This document shows, piece after piece, positions 61,764 through 64,000 of a stretch of 64,000 bases of DNA. The notes beneath the pieces were generated by a model that saw only the letters and a program-made list of their open reading frames with translations, did no database searches and had not been told where the DNA came from. Origin of the DNA: Papaver somniferum. Taxonomy: Eukaryota; Streptophyta; Magnoliopsida; Ranunculales; Papaveraceae. A program made the position numbers and the translations under genes. How positions within the stretch are numbered: position 1 is the first letter of the stretch; each line of letters opens with the position of its first letter. The stretch is taken from positions 234,849,656 to 234,913,655 of the forward strand of contig NC_039364.1 in NCBI RefSeq assembly GCF_003573695.1. The letters run 5' to 3'.

Positions 61764-62938
61764 GGGTGAGTTTGGCACGGAAGGAGTTTGAATTCTAGGG
61801 AGTTCCAACTACTTAGAATTCAAACAACCTTGAAAATGAATTTCATCCTTCCAAATTGATGTGTTTGGCATGATTATGAATGGAATTGATAATTACATTA
61901 TTTTGATATTCATAATGTCATTATATAATATTTAATGACATTATTATATAATGATATTATATCTAAAAAATTACTTAAGTATTATACATGTAATATTAAA
62001 AATAATATATTTAATATTAAAATATTAGAATATATTAAAAATAATTTATTTAATATTAAAATTTATTTATAAAAAATTATATAATTATAGTATAAATAAA
62101 ATACTATTAAATTAGTATTAATAATATTTATAATCATAAAATTAATAATGTCATTATTATTAAATTAATATTAAAAAACACGGATATTAATAATATGAAT
62201 ATAATTTATCCGAATAAAAACAAATAAATTTTTATTCTATATAAACCAATTTTGAATTTCGAAAAAAAATATTTTTACATTTTTATATGTGAGAAAAACT
62301 AATTTTTATATAATATTAAATAATATTCTCTATTGATGTGGAATATATTTATTGAAAACAATTATACACGCATATAAATATAATACTATTAAACTAATAA
62401 ATATAAGATTACCACTAAATAAATTAATATTTTTATTTAAGGATAATATATTTTGATATTGTGAATAATAAAATAATTATATATATATATAATTACAAGT
62501 GTGGTACAAAAGATTACCACTAAAAACATTATTAATATTATTCAATTGTTTCCTGTGTGCCAATTAATTTCTTGAAAGAGCCAAACTCAGATTTGTAATT
62601 CAATTTAGAAAGAAAAAAACAACAAAAAAACAATTAAAAGTACAAAACAAAATAAAATAATATATTTTACTAAAGTAAATTTGTAATCAAAAGAACTCAA
62701 ATATTGTTTAAATAAGAAAATAAAATTGAAATATCAATATGATCAACCAATGGAATTGATAGGATGGAGTTTCAAATTTCATGGGGAGATGTCATTTGAT
62801 TTTCTATTGAAGGACGGAATTTCAACTCACTGGAGTTCCAATTCCACACATGCCAAACACCCTTGAAATTCAACTCCACACTTGACTCCTTCTGTATAAT
62901 GAATTCCATCCTTAACTATTTCTGTGCCGAATGCACCC
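61764..62938. mobile_element. Non-autonomous Harbinger/Tourist-type element (1175 bp)
   Basis: Target duplication TTA at 61761-61763 and 62939-62941. Imperfect terminal inverted repeats: GGGTGAGTTTGGCACGGAAG at the left and, reading inwards on the minus strand, GGGTGCATTCGGCACAGAAA at the right. Further inverted similarity (GGAGTTCCAA.., CATGCCAAACACCC) continues inside. The centre is very AT-rich without coding capacity. TTA duplication and GGG-start repeats are typical of the PIF/Harbinger superfamily. Confidence 0.85.
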
Positions 62939-63082
62939 TTAAGTGACTTTATATGCGGGAATTACATTTGCTCGTGTAATCTCAATTTATTTCTTTTATT
63001 AATTTATACATGTTCCAAAATAGTGCGAGTACAAATATGTAAGGGGGTCCCCTCATTATTTTTGTATGCATTTTTTTTTGTA

Positions 63083-63395
63083 AATCATCTGCCAGTCGAT
63101 CATGGATAAGAATTGAGATGTTATTTAATTTATAACGTTCCTTGAGAAGTCTCTTAGCGAGCTCTATTATTGTTATTATTCTCAACTTGTCTGTTGAGAA
63201 TAATAAATACACCGAGCCTACACGACAGGGAATGATCCCAAGACTTCTCCCGTGGAAAATTAAAAAATTGGGGTGCTTTGCATGAGCTCTGTAATTTATT
63301 CTCAACTTGTCTGTTACAGTGTACTGTGGCGAATTGACAAAGAGGGAGGACCCCGTTTGGAAATAAAATATATAACGCGCGCAAAGCACTCGCGT
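63083..63395. repeat. Direct repeat, copy 2
   Basis: Second copy of 58770-59080. Inside it TTCTCAACTTGTCTGTT occurs twice (63180 and 63300), and TTATTCTCAAC..GTTGAGAATAA forms a short hairpin. Confidence 0.85.
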
Positions 63396-64000
63396 GTAGA
63401 GATGCAAATTGGGCTGCGTAAGCACGAACACAACCAAACCCAGCACGCCAAAATTTGAGCACAACCTAGTTCAATACGTGACTTAGCCCAACACCGGACA
63501 TCACGTTAGTTAAATGGGACGTGTTGGGTTTCACTAATTGGCACAGTAGCACAACACAGCACGCTGCACGGATAAGTACGTGGCCCAGCCCAGCACAGCA
63601 TGTTAAGAAAGCACGCCATAACATGTACAAATACACCACGTAACAAGGCATAATATATCACATTTTTTGTATATTTTACAAATGAGCCCCTATTCTAGCT
63701 AGCTTTTAACATTTTATATTGGCTTATTTATAACAACACATATAATACCTTAATATTTGGAAAATATATTTCAATATCGTTGTTATAATGTCGTCCCATA
63801 TTTAACTATTACATGACAATAATCCAATTTTATATTTGATGAGCTATTTCTTTTTATTGAATAAACTTGTTAATTTTACTTGAAATAATTTCAGATGATA
63901 TGTTGTCTAATTAAATTCTTGTGATAATGTCCGATTTAATGTATACATTAAGTGATTTCAAATTTTTTATAACACGTGTGCCAGCACGGCACAGCACGAC
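63396..64000. other. AGCACG/CAGCACG-rich repeat running off the window
   Basis: AGCCCAGCACGG-like words recur at 63420-63610 and again at the last bases (GCCAGCACGGCACAGCACGA), with AT-rich DNA between. This resembles the GC-rich ends of hAT-type non-autonomous elements in plants, but the element is not closed within the window. Confidence 0.4.

Overview
The window is nuclear DNA of a flowering plant. It has plant Ty1/copia and Athila-type Ty3/gypsy retrotransposons, MULE (Mutator-like) transposase remains, plant mobile domain (PMD) genes, F-box/FBA genes, a plant beta-galactosidase C-terminus and a cysteine-rich secreted peptide gene with plant-style short introns. A dicot is likely; the sequence alone does not fix the species. 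At least two thirds of the window is transposon-derived and most coding sequence is broken. The one gene that reads cleanly from end to end is a three-exon tandem double defensin-like peptide gene at 59300-60059.

Layout. 1-2527: internally deleted Ty1/copia element with a 391 bp 3' LTR. 2528-16116: a broken, unidentified host gene on the minus strand, split by two complete copia insertions. One is 4944-9979 (248 bp LTRs, ATCCT target duplication, almost intact polyprotein). The other is 10146-15811 (636 bp near-identical LTRs, TATTT target duplication, badly decayed coding). 16117-23060: a duplicated F-box locus. Copy A holds an F-box gene with one nonsense codon. Copy B keeps only the 3' end, which is fused in frame to a second copy of the deleted copia element. 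Between them lies an LTR/primer-site inverted repeat enclosing an antisense piece of ribosomal protein L21 cDNA.

23660-42530: a large MULE. It carries a minus-strand transposase (FAR1-like DNA-binding domain, MULE core, SWIM finger, AT-hook tail) and two plus-strand cargo reading frames (an acidic protein and a paired-cysteine zinc-finger protein). Arrays of a GTCGGCATGGT motif in alternating orientation lie at both ends. The MULE is interrupted by a 1.4 kb LTR-like insertion (27417-28785) and by a 11.9 kb Athila-type gypsy element (29192-41137, AAAGG target duplication).

42531-49816: decayed host genes: a beta-galactosidase C-terminus, two broken F-box genes and a 5'-truncated LINE with a perfect 13 bp target duplication. 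49817-57346: two further elements carrying PMD genes, each beside its own short palindromic array (GTTCGGTTAC type at 53 kb, AAACGCCG/CGGCGTTT type at 54.8 kb), followed by an LTR-like block. 57990-64000: the defensin-like gene between two roughly 310 bp direct repeats, a LINE RT-RNase H remnant, a 1175 bp Harbinger-type non-autonomous element with TTA target duplication, and GC-rich repeats running off the window.

Functionally there is no operon-like co-operation. The recurring theme is gene capture and nesting. PMD, zinc-finger, ribosomal-protein and F-box sequences have been taken into or fused to transposons, and three unrelated arrays of alternating palindromic half-sites sit beside cargo genes. 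Those arrays are the best candidate for an undescribed element architecture.
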